Of a stretch of 64,000 bases of DNA, positions 43,387 to 55,372 are shown one piece after another (position 1 is the stretch's first letter; every line of letters starts with the position of its first letter). This stretch comes from Ahaetulla prasina (Eukaryota > Chordata > Lepidosauria > Squamata > Colubridae): contig NC_080541.1 of assembly GCF_028640845.1 (NCBI RefSeq), positions 159,224,502-159,288,501 of the forward strand, read 5' to 3'. The notes beneath the pieces were generated by a model. It was not told the origin of the DNA and ran no database searches. It saw only the letters and a program-made list of their open reading frames with translations. A program made the translations under genes and the position numbers.

Positions 43387-44245
43387 ATGGCAAAAGGTCA
43401 GAGACCAACTGCTGGAGAGATGGAGAGAATTCTGGAAAAGTTATCCAATATGGACAAGAAACTGGATGATTTGCAAAGAGGCCAAACGGAAATAAGAGCA
43501 GAAATTGTGACTATCCAAAAGGATTTAAAGGATACTCAACAAGTCTCAGCAGAAAACAAGCAGAAAGTGGAAGGTCTGAGGGTGAGATGCGGCAGTGCAG
43601 AAAAGAGAGGAGACGACAGGCAATGCTGTGCTTGACCACAGATGGATAAAATGTCTTATTTCCTTAGGTTTCAAAATTTGGAAGAAGTGGACCAAGAAGA
43701 TTTGAGAGATGTTGTGACTAAATTGTTGGGAGAATTTCTTGGGAGAGGTGTTGATTTCATGAATTGGGATGTGGATCGAGTTTATAGAGTTAATTCACAA
43801 TATGCACGCACGCATGCAGTTCCCAGAGAGGTTCATGTCAAATTTGTGAGAAGAGAGACGAGAGATGAAATTCTTAGAAAACATAGGAGTGGGGCACTGA
43901 CTTATAGGGGCAGGGAGATAGCCATTCTGAGGCAGATTCCCAGACAGGTACGTGAAATGAGAAAGAAATATTACTTTTTGTCAAGCAAATTGTACCAGAA
44001 GGAGTAGGCTTCAGATGGCTGATGCCAGAGGGATTGATGATTTTCCGGGAGGGCATTACGAAAAAATTAGTACAATTGCGGAGGCTACGGCCTACGTGGA
44101 GGAACACAAAGCCTCCTGGAATCAGATGACCCAGGAATTGAAGAAGGGAGGTTATAGACCATGGGGCGGAGGCGGCTGCCGCTGTTATGCCCTGGAGTTG
44201 GGTCAGGCTGAACCCAGAGTTCTGAGATCCAAAACTAGGAAGTGA
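43387..44245 (+). pseudogene. L1-type ORF1 (RNA-binding chaperone) pseudogene
   Basis: ORF1p is the nucleic-acid chaperone that packages L1 RNA. Residues 1-70 form a coiled-coil-like region (ERILEKLSNMDKKLDDLQ, LKDTQQVSAENKQKVEGL). A TGA at 43633 interrupts the frame. After it comes an RRM-like core in the same frame (YFLRFQNLEEVDQEDL, VDRVYRVNS, PREVHVKFVRRETRDEIL, GREIAILRQIPRQVREMRKK). The C-terminal domain then slips to other frames: GFRWLMPEGLM near 43998-44045, then EKISTIAEATAYVEEHK to 44245. One stop and two frameshifts; total span ~286 codons, near the usual 300-340. Confidence 0.85.
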
Positions 44246-44515
44246 CAAAGATATTTGGTATTGTGTTGGTTTTCCTTATTCTCTTTTGTATGATATTCTG
44301 TTTATTCTTGACCCTTCTTTATTGCGTATGTAAGATTTGTAAACTTAGCTACTTCGTGTCACCTGCTTGCCATATGGCTGTTGTATGTGTTTAAAATTTG
44401 AGCAAAATTCTTATCTTGCATAAGAAAAATGAAAATTTACCATACCTGATATGTATTTGTATAAACCTTTTTTGACCAATAAAACTTTTTGAACCAAAAA
44501 TTTGCAGTGATTATT

Positions 44516-45595
44516 TTCAAATGGTTGAAATAACAATAACAAGCTAGAACTTGATAACTTGGATCGAAAAACAAGGAAACTAATGACAATGCACCCTGCT
44601 CTGCCCCCCAAAAGTGATATTGATCAATTGTATTTACAAAATCTCAGGGTGACAGAGGACTCTCTGGAATAAACTGTAGAAGAGGAAAAACACGGCTTAA
44701 AAAAAAGCAAAAGGGTCTCTGCTGAAGGAGTTGAACAAGGGAAAACTCTTGAAAACAATGGGATTGGAAGCAGAATATTGAAAGGAAACAACTGAGCATC
44801 AAATTTCTAACTGGAAAAAGAAGCTTTTTCGCTTTCAATACCTGAAGGACATTGAAGGAAAGGCAACCACAAAGCTAACATGGAGCTGGTTCACATCAGG
44901 GGAGCTGAAGAAAGAAACTCAAAAATCCAACATGTCAGTAATCGCAACGAATGTCACTTATGTAATGAGAAAGATGAAATAGTGGAACACCTTATCAGTG
45001 GCTGCAGCAACATGTCACAGACTGATAATCTACAGCATCATGATCGAGTTGCTCAAATCCTACGTTGGAAGCTTTGCCAGAAGTTTTGGTTCTAATGCAG
45101 CAAATATCACGGGAAACATCAAGTTGACAAAGTTTTTTGAAAATGAATTAGTCAAAATCCCGTGGAACTTTCAGATCCAAGCAGACAGACATCTGACCCA
45201 CAACACACCTGACATCACTATTGTGGAAAAGAAAAGAAAAAAGTCTGCTTCATTGATATTGTAATACCATGTGATGCACAAATTGAAGAAAAATGGCTAG
45301 AAAAAAATAATGACATATGATATACAAATTGAAGTTGAGCAATTATGGAGGAAGAAATAAATGGTTGTACAAATAGTAATAGGAGACCTTGGAGCAATAC
45401 CCAAAGGGTTGTGAAGATATATGGAAATTTTGAACTTATTAACCTGAATATTCTGATTGCAAAAACGCACTTTATTCGGAACTGCCTATATACTCAGATG
45501 GTACCTTTAACAGCTCTTAGGTCCTTGATTAGGACTTGAACTATTAAGTTTTTACCAGTCCTAGACTGTGAATTAAATTGAAGATTAATAATAGT
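44516..45595 (+). mobile_element. R4/Dong-like LINE, C-terminal part
   Basis: Sense, with many frameshifts. Readable blocks are LDNLDRKTRKLMTMHPAL near 44545, a CCHC-like zinc knuckle in CHLCNEKDEIVEHLISGCS (about 44960-45010), DRHLTHNTPDITIVEKK near 45185 and FIDIVIPCDAQIEEK-like codons near 45250. The restriction-like endonuclease end of R2/R4-type proteins has this layout. The ORF1-only L1 element lies immediately upstream. Confidence 0.75.

Positions 45596-45681
<86 letters not shown>
45596..45681. repeat. (CAA)n then (TAA)n tail of the R4-like LINE
   Basis: About 14 caa units followed by about 14 taa units, directly after the LINE 3' end, so probably an expanded retrotransposon tail. 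It produces a spurious frame of poly-Ile/poly-Val on the other strand. Confidence 0.95.
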
Positions 45682-45686
<5 letters not shown>

Positions 45687-46964
45687 CCAGTGTTTCTGGT
45701 GTAGCCTTTTCTAATTGAGTAATGCACGCACATATCAGGAATCCCTATTTCATCAATTACAATTTGGAATTAGACCTGATAATTGGAATGTACTTAGTGT
45801 GATGTGTTATCCTGGATAAAACATTATGAATTCAGTGACCCACTGAAATCAGTAGGACTTTGAAATAAAAAATGCATAGGGTTTGTGGATTAACTGAATA
45901 ATTTCACGTTTATGGGGGGGAAATAGGCTATACTTACTTGAAATGATAAAACCTGTCCATTTCTAAATTTTAATGGTAATACTAAATTCTAATATAGCTT
46001 TCAGGGCTGAAAACTAGAACATAATTTAATGAAACTTTGAATAAAAACCTTCATATGATTTGCATCACACATTTCTATTTTTAATACGGTATGACTGCTA
46101 TATTTTGTCAATTGAATCAAAATCTTAGAGCATTTGGGGAGAAAATTATCAGCTGTATTTGCACTTTCATGAGAATAAGACACAAAAAAGAATACTTTAA
46201 TCAAGAACCTTGATAAAAAAAGGGGAGGGGGCATCAAAGGCCTTTTCGTTTTTTATAATTGCATAATAATTCTCCATTTCCCCTCTTATGTTTCTCACAG
46301 TGGGTATTCTAAGAATGGAAATTTTTTAAAAAGACCACTTAGTGGCGTCAATAAATGGATGGATAAATAACATCAATCTGTGGCCCAGGAACAAAGTGCT
46401 ACAACATGAATCTGGAAGTTCAAGTCTTGCCCTTTGATTGTGTCAACTTGATAGGGAGCAATTTTTCCACAATGGGCTATAATAGTATTGAAAGTGGTAT
46501 GTCAGCAGTAAAATGCACATTCCTCACTGGAGAAGATGTACAATAGAACTGATATTGTAAAGTACACGTTCTCAGTAATGAAAAATCATTATCAAGTCAG
46601 ACAACTATGAAGGATTGCCAAGTTACTTCAGCTCATATATTGAAATATGTGGAATCCTTTTTAAGGAAGCAGCTCCCTTACGCTTTTCTGTTTAGATTTC
46701 ATAACGGTGGGTTACTTAGTTTTTATTGACATTTTTTTGGAGTCTTTTACTATCAATAATTTGTCTTTCTTAAGTTGCTTGACATTTAGAATGGCAGCAA
46801 GCAAACTATGAGGATGAGGGGAGCATGAATTGAGCCTCTAAAGTCAGTTCAAAATCCATGGCAATTTCTCCAAAATGATTTCATCCAAATATGTCTGATT
46901 TCTAACGTTTACAACCAGCATGTCATTAATTCCGACAGTTACAGTCCAACAGATTTTATAGGAA
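45682..46964. other. Unique AT-rich DNA, nothing recognised
   Basis: No repeats named. Short frames only. Confidence 0.4.
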
Positions 46965-47631
46965 ACAGAATAACATAGTTGGAAGGAACTTTGGAGGTCT
47001 TCTAGTCCAACCCGCTGCCCAAGCAGAAAACGCTATACCAGTGATGGCTAAACTTTTTCTTGTTGTGCGCTGAAAGCACACATAATGCAATGTGCCCCTC
47101 TGTGCACATTGCCCCTCTGTGCATGTGTGCATGATCCCCCCCATACTCCCCCTGCCCCCACGCATGCACCCACGACCCCCCGCCTCCTGTTTTTGGCCTA
47201 GGATGCCTCCCTGCAGCCTCCTAGGTCAAAATGGGCTGTGGGGTGCACGCCTTCCCTGTGCTCCGCCCCCACCCCTGTACATGCACACACAACCCCCACC
47301 ATGTGCGTGACCCCCTGCACATGCATGCATTTACTACATGCACCCCCCCCCATGCATCCCAAAAATCAGTTGGCTGGAGGGAGGTGCACACGCACATGCG
47401 TGGTGAAGCTGAGCTGGGCAACAGCTTGCGTGCCTGCAGAGGGGGCTCTGTATGCCAGCTGTGGCATGCATGCCATAGGTTCGCCATCATGGCTCTATGC
47501 CATTTCAGACAAATGGTTGTCCAATCTCTTCTTAAAAACCTCCAGTGTTGGAGAACCCACAACTTTTGGAGGCAAGTTGATCATTCAACCGATTAATTGG
47601 TCTGATTGTCAGGAACTTCCTCCTTAGTTCT
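46965..47631 (-). mobile_element. CR1 LINE 3' end, split by a hAT-like MITE
   Basis: Antisense CR1 terminus (catagttggaaggaactttg, ttctagtccaacccgctgcc) interrupted at 47039, resuming at atttcagacaaatggttgtc and running through the ORF2 end to ctccttagttcta (about 47631). Confidence 0.88.
47039..47492 (+). mobile_element. hAT-like MITE, 454 bp, nested in CR1
   Basis: CAGTGATGGCTAAACTTTTT ... ataggttcgccatcatgg, imperfect inverted ends. Flanks cgctatac (47031-47038) and ctctatgc (47493-47500), 6 of 8. The interior is dominated by C-rich tgcatgcatg/cccc stretches that give overlapping 113-129-codon frames; these are not genes. Confidence 0.85.
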
Positions 47632-50190
47632 AGAAACTATAACTAAGTTTTTAGAAACAAGTTTGAGGAGGCTAGATTAACTACTACACATAATGTTTTC
47701 TAGCATCCTCCCCAAAATTTGGCAGCAAATTCTGAAGGATCATCAAAAGAAAAGGAGATATGCTTTTTGATGAACAAACCAGATGTCATGCTTCCTTCTT
47801 ATGAAAACTGTCCATAATCTTCAGGTTGCTATCAGATTTTTATTTTTTAAAAATAAACAATTATTTATTAGATTTAGTGGGATCCACTTTAAAATCAAAT
47901 AGTATAACTTACATTACCATATTGCCACAGTCTTTAATTATTCCCATTTGAATTTTTTTAAAGAAATTCATACATTTAAAATGAATATCATTTATTAAAT
48001 TTCTGCCTAATTTAACTATTAAATTAATTTCTATCTCTTGAACAATCAATTACTTGAATTGAACAAATAATTACATATAGATTTAATACTTCTAGATGTT
48101 CTCTTAATACATTCAGGTGGGAAAACATACCTAGTATCCCTTTATCTGAGAATATACAGTGTTCTCATCATACTGTTTTTGTTTTTCTTTCTTTTTGCTT
48201 GTGATTTATTCAACCAAGAGCTTGTCATTTCCCAGGATGAATGGGAATTTTACACTGGATGAAAGTTCTGGAGGAGACATCAAGCAGAAAATTATTGTTG
48301 GCTTGACCCATTCGACAATCTGAAAGGAAGCAAGCTGGACTGAGACTCTAACAGACAATCGTAAGCAATGCTTCTTAACCACCTACAAATTGGAAGGACC
48401 AGAGGTCCAGACATAATATACCCACAAGCTAAGAATGTGTTGTGTTTCACATGAAGCTATACTTCATTAAAATATTTTGATTTGTAGGTCATATCTACTT
48501 TCTGTGCCAGCCATGTCTTTGCTTATAGCAATGAATTGGACAAATGTCAGCAAAATCAATCAATGACAAGCCTAAACCATTTTTTGTAGCTTCTGCTGCT
48601 AACTTTCCAAATAAATTAGAAAATGCATATAAGGAAACACAAGGCAGTTTGTCCTCTGTTGTTCAATGCACAAGTAACCTTTCCTCTGCTTTTATTAATG
48701 ATGTCATAAAATCCATCTTCACATATTGATAAAATTTATTTTATACCATACCATATAAATTTTTGGGAGTAGCTATAGAGAAGAAGTGAAAGTATAAAAA
48801 AATGAATAGCCATTTTCTTTTTCAGTCACTGAACAAATCTTTATGTACAATCATCAAATTAAAAGGCCAGATGGGTGGATGTCCTTACTGTTATACTGAT
48901 ACTCTACAAGTTTAACAATAGATTAAGCAAGGTATCTTAAGAACTTCCTCCTTCTTGCATTTATTTCAGCCTGTAAACTAGATTAATATGTGAGGTAAAC
49001 ATTCATAAAAAGTTCATACTTTGGACACCATACCAGATTTTAGTATAAGTGGAATATAATACATTACAAAGTCACCCAGTCTCCTTCTCCATTTTCTAAA
49101 TATTTTTGATATAATAAAATATGTGAGGAAATCTTCAATGAAATCTTATTCAGTAAAAATCCATAATTTTGGTTTTGATCATAATTTTGGTGTTGGCATA
49201 TAAACATTTTGGAGCTAATCCAGCTACCAGGTGAAAAGGGATGTTAGAACAGCATTTCTTGTACCATCTGCCTGACACAACTTATGTTTCTGTACCAAAC
49301 ATGGCCAAGCAGCATCTCTCAAATTATGATCCAAGCTCTTTGGCTAGCATCCAAAGCCTCTGTGAGCAAAGGCTTACATGAAATAATGGAATTGAAAAAT
49401 AGAACCTCAAGACTTCTTCATTAAAAATGTAGCGAACTTCATTTATTAAACAATGAATATTTTATATACATTTTTTAAAAAGAAAAGATAATCAAAGCTG
49501 TACTGTGTGTCAACCATCTTGATCAAATTCATCAGAACATTCCCTCCATTTTTTTTCTTTTTGAAATGGCAAGTATAATAGTTACATCAAGGGACTTGAA
49601 TCAATTTGCTAGATAAATGACTGAGTGCTGACTAAGGATGTTAAAGAATGGCTGTTTTCACATTCCTGAATTAATATAGAAATCACTGGATGCTTGTCCC
49701 ATGAAATGCCAAAGATTTATGACATGGATGGACAATTTGCATCCCAGGAACCACAAACAGCTCTTGGCCAGAAAATGTGCAGCACAGAGACATAACCCTG
49801 GTTATTTTTCTTCTGGTCTGTTGGGCATTATAATTGAGTGTCCAACAGTAAATGGATGATTAGTTTAATCCTCCCATTGATGGTAGGAAACCATTCAGCC
49901 TGACCTCTGCTAGCCAACTAATGAACTGTTTAGTTTGTCTGATGTTCAGATCATTGGTTTTCCATTGCTGGGGGCAAAGAGAAACCAATAATCTTCAGTG
50001 ACTTACTTCCTGCATAGATGACAAAGGATATGTAATACCCATATTTGTTCCTGAGCTTGGGTGATTTGAATAATAAATGCAATCATAAACTAATTTTATC
50101 CAATTCTTTTTCCTGGAGACAGCAAAACAGAAAAGAAATAATTGGAGAAAAGCACAAAATACAAAGGTCTGCATATAAAACGACTGTGGC
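47632..50190. other. Unique DNA, longest repeat-free stretch
   Basis: About 2.5 kb in which I recognise no transposon, simple array or exon. Frames such as 48544-48729 (+) are short and featureless. Confidence 0.45.
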
Positions 50191-50415
50191 AAAAAAAAGC
50201 AAAGATACTAACAATAGTAAGAGGGACCTTGGGAGCAATACAAAATTATTTGTAACACCACTTTAACACCTTCAGCATTGACAATATCACTATCCATCGA
50301 TTGCAAAAGGCAGATTTTAGAACAGCTAACCTCTTGCGACTATACCTTTAACACTATCAAGCAACACCACCTGCTTATCCCAGTCCTTGGGTGGATAAAA
50401 ATGCCAAATCCAGTG
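50191..50415 (+). mobile_element. R4/Dong-like LINE relic, C-terminal end
   Basis: The words agtaagagggaccttgggag / caatac and the following gattgcaaaaggcagatttt resemble 45378-45475 of the R4-like copy (agtaataggagaccttggag, gattgcaaaaacgcacttta). The last part reads like the conserved end (LQKAxLLxTAxxLRxYL). Diverged and short. Confidence 0.5.
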
Positions 50416-50523
50416 TATCCAATCCTGACTCATGTTGGTGATGATGTTGCCTAGTTAGGGTAATGAAATCTCTGCAAAAAAAAACAAGCAAGCTCAGAGA
50501 GCTCCAAGCTCCTAATTTTTTTC

Positions 50524-50840
50524 AGAATAGAATAGAATTCTTTATTGGCCAAGTGTAATTGGACACACAAGGAATTTGTCTTTGGTGTGTATGCTGTCAG
50601 TGTACATAAGGAGAATAAAACACATTCTTCAAGAATAAAAATATACAGTCAAGGTTACTAATAAGCTATCAAATCATACTAGGAAACAAGTAAAAACAAT
50701 ATAAATTGAAAGATACAAGGACATGGTTATGGTAATAAGTGGGAAGAGATAGAGACTAGTAAGGAAGAGAAGAAGAATAGTAATACAGTCTTAATAAATT
50801 ATTCGACAGTGTTGTGGGAATTAGTTGTCAAGCAGACCCT
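50524..50840 (-). mobile_element. LINE 3' end with AATAG-type tail, antisense
   Basis: Begins gaatagaatagaattctttattggcc, then aagtgtaattggacacacaa, the complement of the end at 20011-20085. It continues further into the 3' untranslated region. The 5' limit is not defined; homology may run to about 51200. Confidence 0.65.
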
Positions 50841-52385
50841 TACAAATATTCTCCTTTATTGGTACCAGTCTAAACAGTTGGTGAACTATGCAACCCACTC
50901 TAAGAATAAGAATAATAAAGTATGTCCATTTTAGAATAATAATGCACTTTAGGAAGAGATTCAACAATAATCCATGTTAGCCTATGTTATATTCTTTTCT
51001 GTAACTATATGACATAAGGTATAAGGAATGGACTGTGAGATATATAGTCCAGTAATACCTGTCATGGCATAGGTTTGTAGTTGAGGGGGCTCTTGAGATC
51101 TGTAATATGTTGCAATCTAGGAACTGCTCTAGTCCAACAACGAACCACTTTTATATATCTTCTAACCAAATTTTGAGGAGTCTTATGTGATTCAGGGCTA
51201 CTCTAGAATATCATTAAGTCTCATTTTATGTCTGCTGTTCCATTTGCAAAAGAGATTGGGGAGAAGGGGGGCAAGTAGTTATTCACGACTTTTCATGGCA
51301 AGAAGAAGTAACAGGAATTTATTTGTTTCATTGGAATGAAATACAAATCCAGCTAGTTTTTAAATTCAGCTTCCTATGAAAAGCTGAACTTTGCATTTTC
51401 AATCACAATCTGCAATGTTAGATATCCCTTTCTTTAAGGAATGAATGAGACGTTTGAATCCCCTTTGGAAATTTGCTATTTTAGATAGTGGGAAGTGGGA
51501 GGTAACTTTATTTTATTAAACCCAACTCATTCTATGAAGTAAGATAATTTCAAAGATTCCTTTCAGCTCTCTGTACATTAACTTTCACTCTTTTTGGTGA
51601 CTAGCCTTTAGGAAACCAGCTAAGTTTGACATCTGGAGAATAAATACAGCCTTGCTAGGTCCTGGAGACTTTCACATAATCTTCATTATGATATTTTTGG
51701 CATTGCACACCACATAAATATTCATGCTTTTGAAAAGACTTCCTATTTCTATAGATTTCTTTGTCGTATGCAGGTGCAATTATAGATTCATGAATACAGC
51801 TAATCACTTCTAATACTTAACAGGAATGCAGCCATTGCAATAAAACCCATCCTGATTTTTTATTTTTTTTTGATGATGCTGCAGGCTTCATGAATGGCTT
51901 CAAGAATGAGGATGCTGTCAAAAGGACTGTGGAAGAATATCTTGTTAAAGCAGATAGTTGAGCTCATTTCATGAAAGGACTCATTGGTCACATTCTAAAG
52001 TGGTACTATTCTTCTACATGGCCCAAGTCACGTTTTATATATACACCTATTTTACCATTCATAGCGCTCATCTTAAAATAGAGAATTCTGGCCTTCTATT
52101 TGAACAAGAATATATTGGCTAAGGAGAAAGAGATAACCTTCTTCTGTGAATGCAATCGTATTTTCATTTCTGAAACAAAGCTGCATTCTGAGGTGTATCC
52201 ATAGTTAGGCATTGGACGAGAAAGACATGTTTTGTCACAACCATCGGCTGCAAAACCATTTCTTTCAAGAACACACAGAGTTTTTTATCACTCAAAAAAT
52301 AAACTCCGCCCCCCACCCCCGCTCAGTGTTTTAATTGATTTTGATTTCTTTTTAAGTGAATCATCCTGATTGCAAAATCATCTGT
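50841..52385. other. Mostly unique DNA, nothing firmly recognised
   Basis: The first ~350 bp may be a continuation of the LINE at 50524. The remainder shows no repeat or exon I can support. Confidence 0.35.
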
Positions 52386-52387
52386 TA

Positions 52388-52458
52388 ATTATTGATGGAG
52401 AGTTGCCCAGAGTTTGGTATAAGATGGGTGTCTTTATAAATGCTTTAAATAAATAAGC
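52388..52458 (+). mobile_element. Old SINE/L2-type 3' tail relic
   Basis: gagagttgcccagagtttgg ... aagatgggtgtctttataaa then tgctttaaataaataag keeps the outline of an L2-type terminus (gccc-gag, gggcggxataaat, then A-rich tail). Heavily mutated. Confidence 0.45.
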
Positions 52459-52782
52459 AGAATTGAGGAAGGGGTGGGAAGGAAAACTTGTTCTTTGGCT
52501 CTTCTTAGGCCTGAAAGATTATCGGCAGACTGCCTGCACCTGAAATCTGGAAATTACATTATTCTTGGCTTGCATGAATGATTCCAAACACGAAAAGAAG
52601 AAAGCAATTGAACTTAAGAGTAACAATAGTTGAAAGCTGAGAAAAAAATATTTAAAATAATCTTGAAAAAAATAGCTTTTAAGTCTTTTTTTTTAATGCA
52701 GAGATGTTCATTTGTGTATGTTATGATGAATGAGGAGTTAGACTTTAAATCTAAGCGACAATATATGATATAAAACAACTTA
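52459..52782. other. Unique AT-rich DNA, nothing recognised
   Basis: About 320 bp, no repeat or frame of note. Confidence 0.4.
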
Positions 52783-52784
52783 TA

Positions 52785-53165
52785 TAGGTAGTCCTTGACT
52801 TACGCCCACATTTGAGCCCAAGATTTCTGTTGCTAAGTGAGACATTTGTTAAGTGAGTTTTGCTCCAATTTACAACTTATCTTGCCACTGTTATTAAGTG
52901 AAGCACTGCAGTTGTTAAGTTGTTAAGTGAATCTGGTTTCCCCATTGTCTTTGGTTGTCAGACGATTGCAATAAGTGATCACATGACCCTGAGACATTGC
53001 AGCATTCATAAATATGAGTCAGCTGCCAGGCATCTGAATTTTGATCACATGACCCTGGGGACACTGTAATGGTGTTAAGTGTGAAAACGCTCATAAGTCA
53101 CTTTTTGTAGTGCCTTATAACTTCGAATGCCAAGAAATGAACTGTTGTAAATTGAGGATTACCTG
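52785..53165 (-). mobile_element. Tigger-like MITE, complete, antisense
   Basis: TAGGTAGTCCTTGACTTACG after TA at the left and aattgaggattacctg before TA at the right. The interior is the complement of the family body (gttaagtgaatctggtttcc, gatcacatgaccctgaga). 381 bp, identical in length to 30280-30660. Confidence 0.88.
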
Positions 53166-53449
53166 TATTCTATATAGTTATTCATGTTAAGCTCAAAGTA
53201 TCAGGGAGTATTTTGTTTTGGAAATAAGCTGTTGCTTTTATTCAGCTTGTTTGGCCATAATATCCTCAGTTGAGCTTTGATTAAATGGGTTTGGAGAAGA
53301 CTGTTTGCAGTTCTTACTGCCTAGAAACTCCTAAAAATAATATAATTGATCATGTTGGTTATTAGCCTATGGATTCCTTGAAGATACATTTGATCACTTT
53401 TCTCCTTTATTTACATGAGTGCTAGAAGAATTTATATGGGGTTTTATGG
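53166..53449. other. Unique DNA, nothing recognised
   Basis: Just under 300 bp between two DNA transposons. No feature. Confidence 0.4.
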
Positions 53450-53457
53450 CTAGTACC

Positions 53458-53775
53458 CAGGGGTGAAATCCAGCAGGTTCTGACAGGATCTGGAGAACCA
53501 GTAGCAGAAATTCTGAGCGGTTCAGAGAACCGGCAAATACCACCTCTGGCTGGACCCAGAGGGGGATGAAAATGGAGATGTTACAATATCTTTTCCCCAG
53601 GAGTGGGGATGAAACGGGGGTTTTGTAGTATCCTTCCCCTGGAGTAGGGTGGGAATAGAGATTTTGCAGTATCCTTCCCCTGCCATGCCCACCAAGTCAC
53701 ACCCACCAAGCCACACCATGCCCACCAAGCCACGCCCACAGAACTGGTAGTAAAAAAATTTGGATTTCACCACTG
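53458..53775. mobile_element. hAT-like MITE, 318 bp, 8-bp target duplication
   Basis: CAGGGGTGAAATCCAGCAGG ... tttggatttcaccactg. Flanks ctagtacc (53450-53457) and ctagtgcc (53776-53783), 7 of 8. Sister of 36301-36549, with a tandem enlargement of the cccttcccctggagtggggtggg-type segment and of the accaagccacacccacc word. Confidence 0.93.
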
Positions 53776-53783
53776 CTAGTGCC

Positions 53784-54189
53784 TATTACAATACTAACAA
53801 TAGCTACCTCGGGCTCTACAACATTTTTGTCAACTGCTGTCGAGGAAGCTGAACCATTACAATGATGGGTGTTGATGCGCAATCACATCTCGGTCCAGTT
53901 AAGGCAATTCTTAGTAGTTAACATAATCCTGGATTGGCAGCGTAGTCTTTTATAGATATGGTTGAACCTCCTTTGAAATGTCAGTTTGCAATTTATGGGA
54001 TGTTTCTGATTGTTCCTAAATGCCTGCTGTGGCCAGAAGTAGTTTTGCCAGCCTTAGTCAGTACATCAGTCACTCTTGGTCACAGTCTTAATCACAACCC
54101 ATTGATATTTTTGCAGTGAACACAGTAGGCACTGCCTTTTATTTTGCAACCTCAAACATACTTTTATTAAAACTAGTAAAATTCAAGGG
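53784..54189. other. Unique DNA, nothing recognised
   Basis: About 400 bp without recognised features. Confidence 0.4.
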
Positions 54190-54262
54190 ATTTTATTTAT
54201 GATTGTAAGCCACTTCTGGAATAACATGAAATGGAACAGATGTAATTTAAATACATTAATAA
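54190..54262 (+). mobile_element. Old SINE/L2-type tail relic
   Basis: ttgtaagccacttctggaat ... tgtaatttaaatacattaat follows the pattern of a SINE/L2 terminus (gtaagccactctgg ... ataaatacat). Short and diverged. Confidence 0.4.
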
Positions 54263-54328
54263 GGATAAAAGTAAAGATATGACACTATTCCAGAGATTCT
54301 TCACTGGAGTGTTGACCATTTCCAGGAA

Positions 54329-54396
54329 CGAAATGAAACGAAACGAAATGAAACGAAACGAAACGAAACAAAACAAAACAAAACAAAACAAAACAG
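54329..54396. repeat. (GAAAC)n to (AAAAC)n pentamer array
   Basis: Pentamers drift along the array from gaaat/gaaac to aaaac, giving alternating Arg/Lys/Asn codons in a spurious frame. Confidence 0.95.
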
Positions 54397-54910
54397 GAAT
54401 TGCATGCCTACCTTTCATATTTTTATGCATTTGTATTCAGAACTTAAGAGATCACACATTTATAATATAAAATACTCCTAAGCATTATTTTCAATGGTTT
54501 TATTACAGGGAAGTGTTGATAGGATAGGAGCTTTGAACTTTATTTTACATTCAGCGTCTTAATTGTTTAACTTAATGGCTATTTTATTCATGAAATTAAA
54601 AAAGGGTCTTAGACCATTAAATTCTTTTCAGCATAACTAATTACCCAGTTACTATGCTTGTCCATTCTGTAATGATGGTCAGGTACTGGTGTTTCTTCTT
54701 GTCAATACTCATAAATAAAAGAAGATTTGTTTTTTATTTCATGATGCATCAGGATTTTGCAGCTTTTTTCTAACTGCATGTTATATTCCTTTGTAATTTC
54801 TGTAATAGGGCTCTTGAGTAGTAACTGGTGTTTCCTTTTTTACATGATGTCCAGAATTTAGATCTCTCTCACTTTAGCAGTAGGATTTTTTGGGTTTTGG
54901 AAAGATAAAT
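54397..54910. other. Unique AT-rich DNA, nothing recognised
   Basis: No repeat family or exon recognised. Confidence 0.4.
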
Positions 54911-55372
54911 GTTTATTTATTTATTTTATTTTTTATTTATTTATTTGGCGAGTACATATCAGATAATATATATAAGTATAAGCATGAATTGAATACATAA
55001 AATGAATACAAATAAAGGGAACATTAGGACTGGGACGGTAGGCACACTGGTGCTCTTATGCCCGCCCCTTACGAACCTCTTAGGAATGGGGTAGTAGCCA
55101 GTCTAAAGTTAAAATTTTGGGGGTTTTGGGATGAAACCAGAGTCAGGTAGTGCATTAAGGCATTGACCACTCTGTTGCTGAAGTCATATTTTCTGCAATC
55201 AAGTTTGGTGCGGTTTACCTTATTGTGTGCTCGTGTATTGTTGTGCTTGAAGTTGAAGTAGTCATTGACAGGTAGGACTTTGTAGCAGATGATTTTATGA
55301 GCTATGCTTAGGTTATACCAAAGGTGGCGTAGTTCTAAATTTTCTAAGCCTAAAATTTCAAGATTAATGAAA
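54911..55372 (-). mobile_element. CR1-superfamily LINE, 3' end
   Basis: Same family as 16163 and 20920: a (ttta)n terminus, gggaacattaggactgggac, ttatgcccgccccttacgaa, then the decayed C-terminal coding part (rev. comp. around 55180-55372, LENLELRHLWYNLSIAHKI-like). 5'-truncated. Confidence 0.85.

Larger units (their letters stand above)
42671..44495 (+). mobile_element. L1-like element with ORF1 only (HAL1-like), perfect 20-bp target duplication
   Basis: Flanked by aaaaatttgcagtgattatt at 42651-42670 and 44496-44515, identical over 20 bases, the size expected of L1-type target-primed insertion. Inside are a GC- and CpG-rich 5' leader of ~716 bp, a broken ORF1 (43387-44245) and about 250 bp of AT-rich 3' untranslated DNA ending aataaaactttttgaacc. 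There is no ORF2 sequence at all. The 5' leader is retained, so this is not simple 5' truncation. Either it moved as an ORF1-only RNA in the manner of mammalian HAL1, or a longer L1 lost ORF2 after insertion. Confidence 0.85.

Noticed and set aside
47092..47627. Frames of 72-129 codons rich in Pro, His and Cys
   Set aside because: Translation of the C-rich interior of the nested hAT-like MITE and of flanking antisense CR1.
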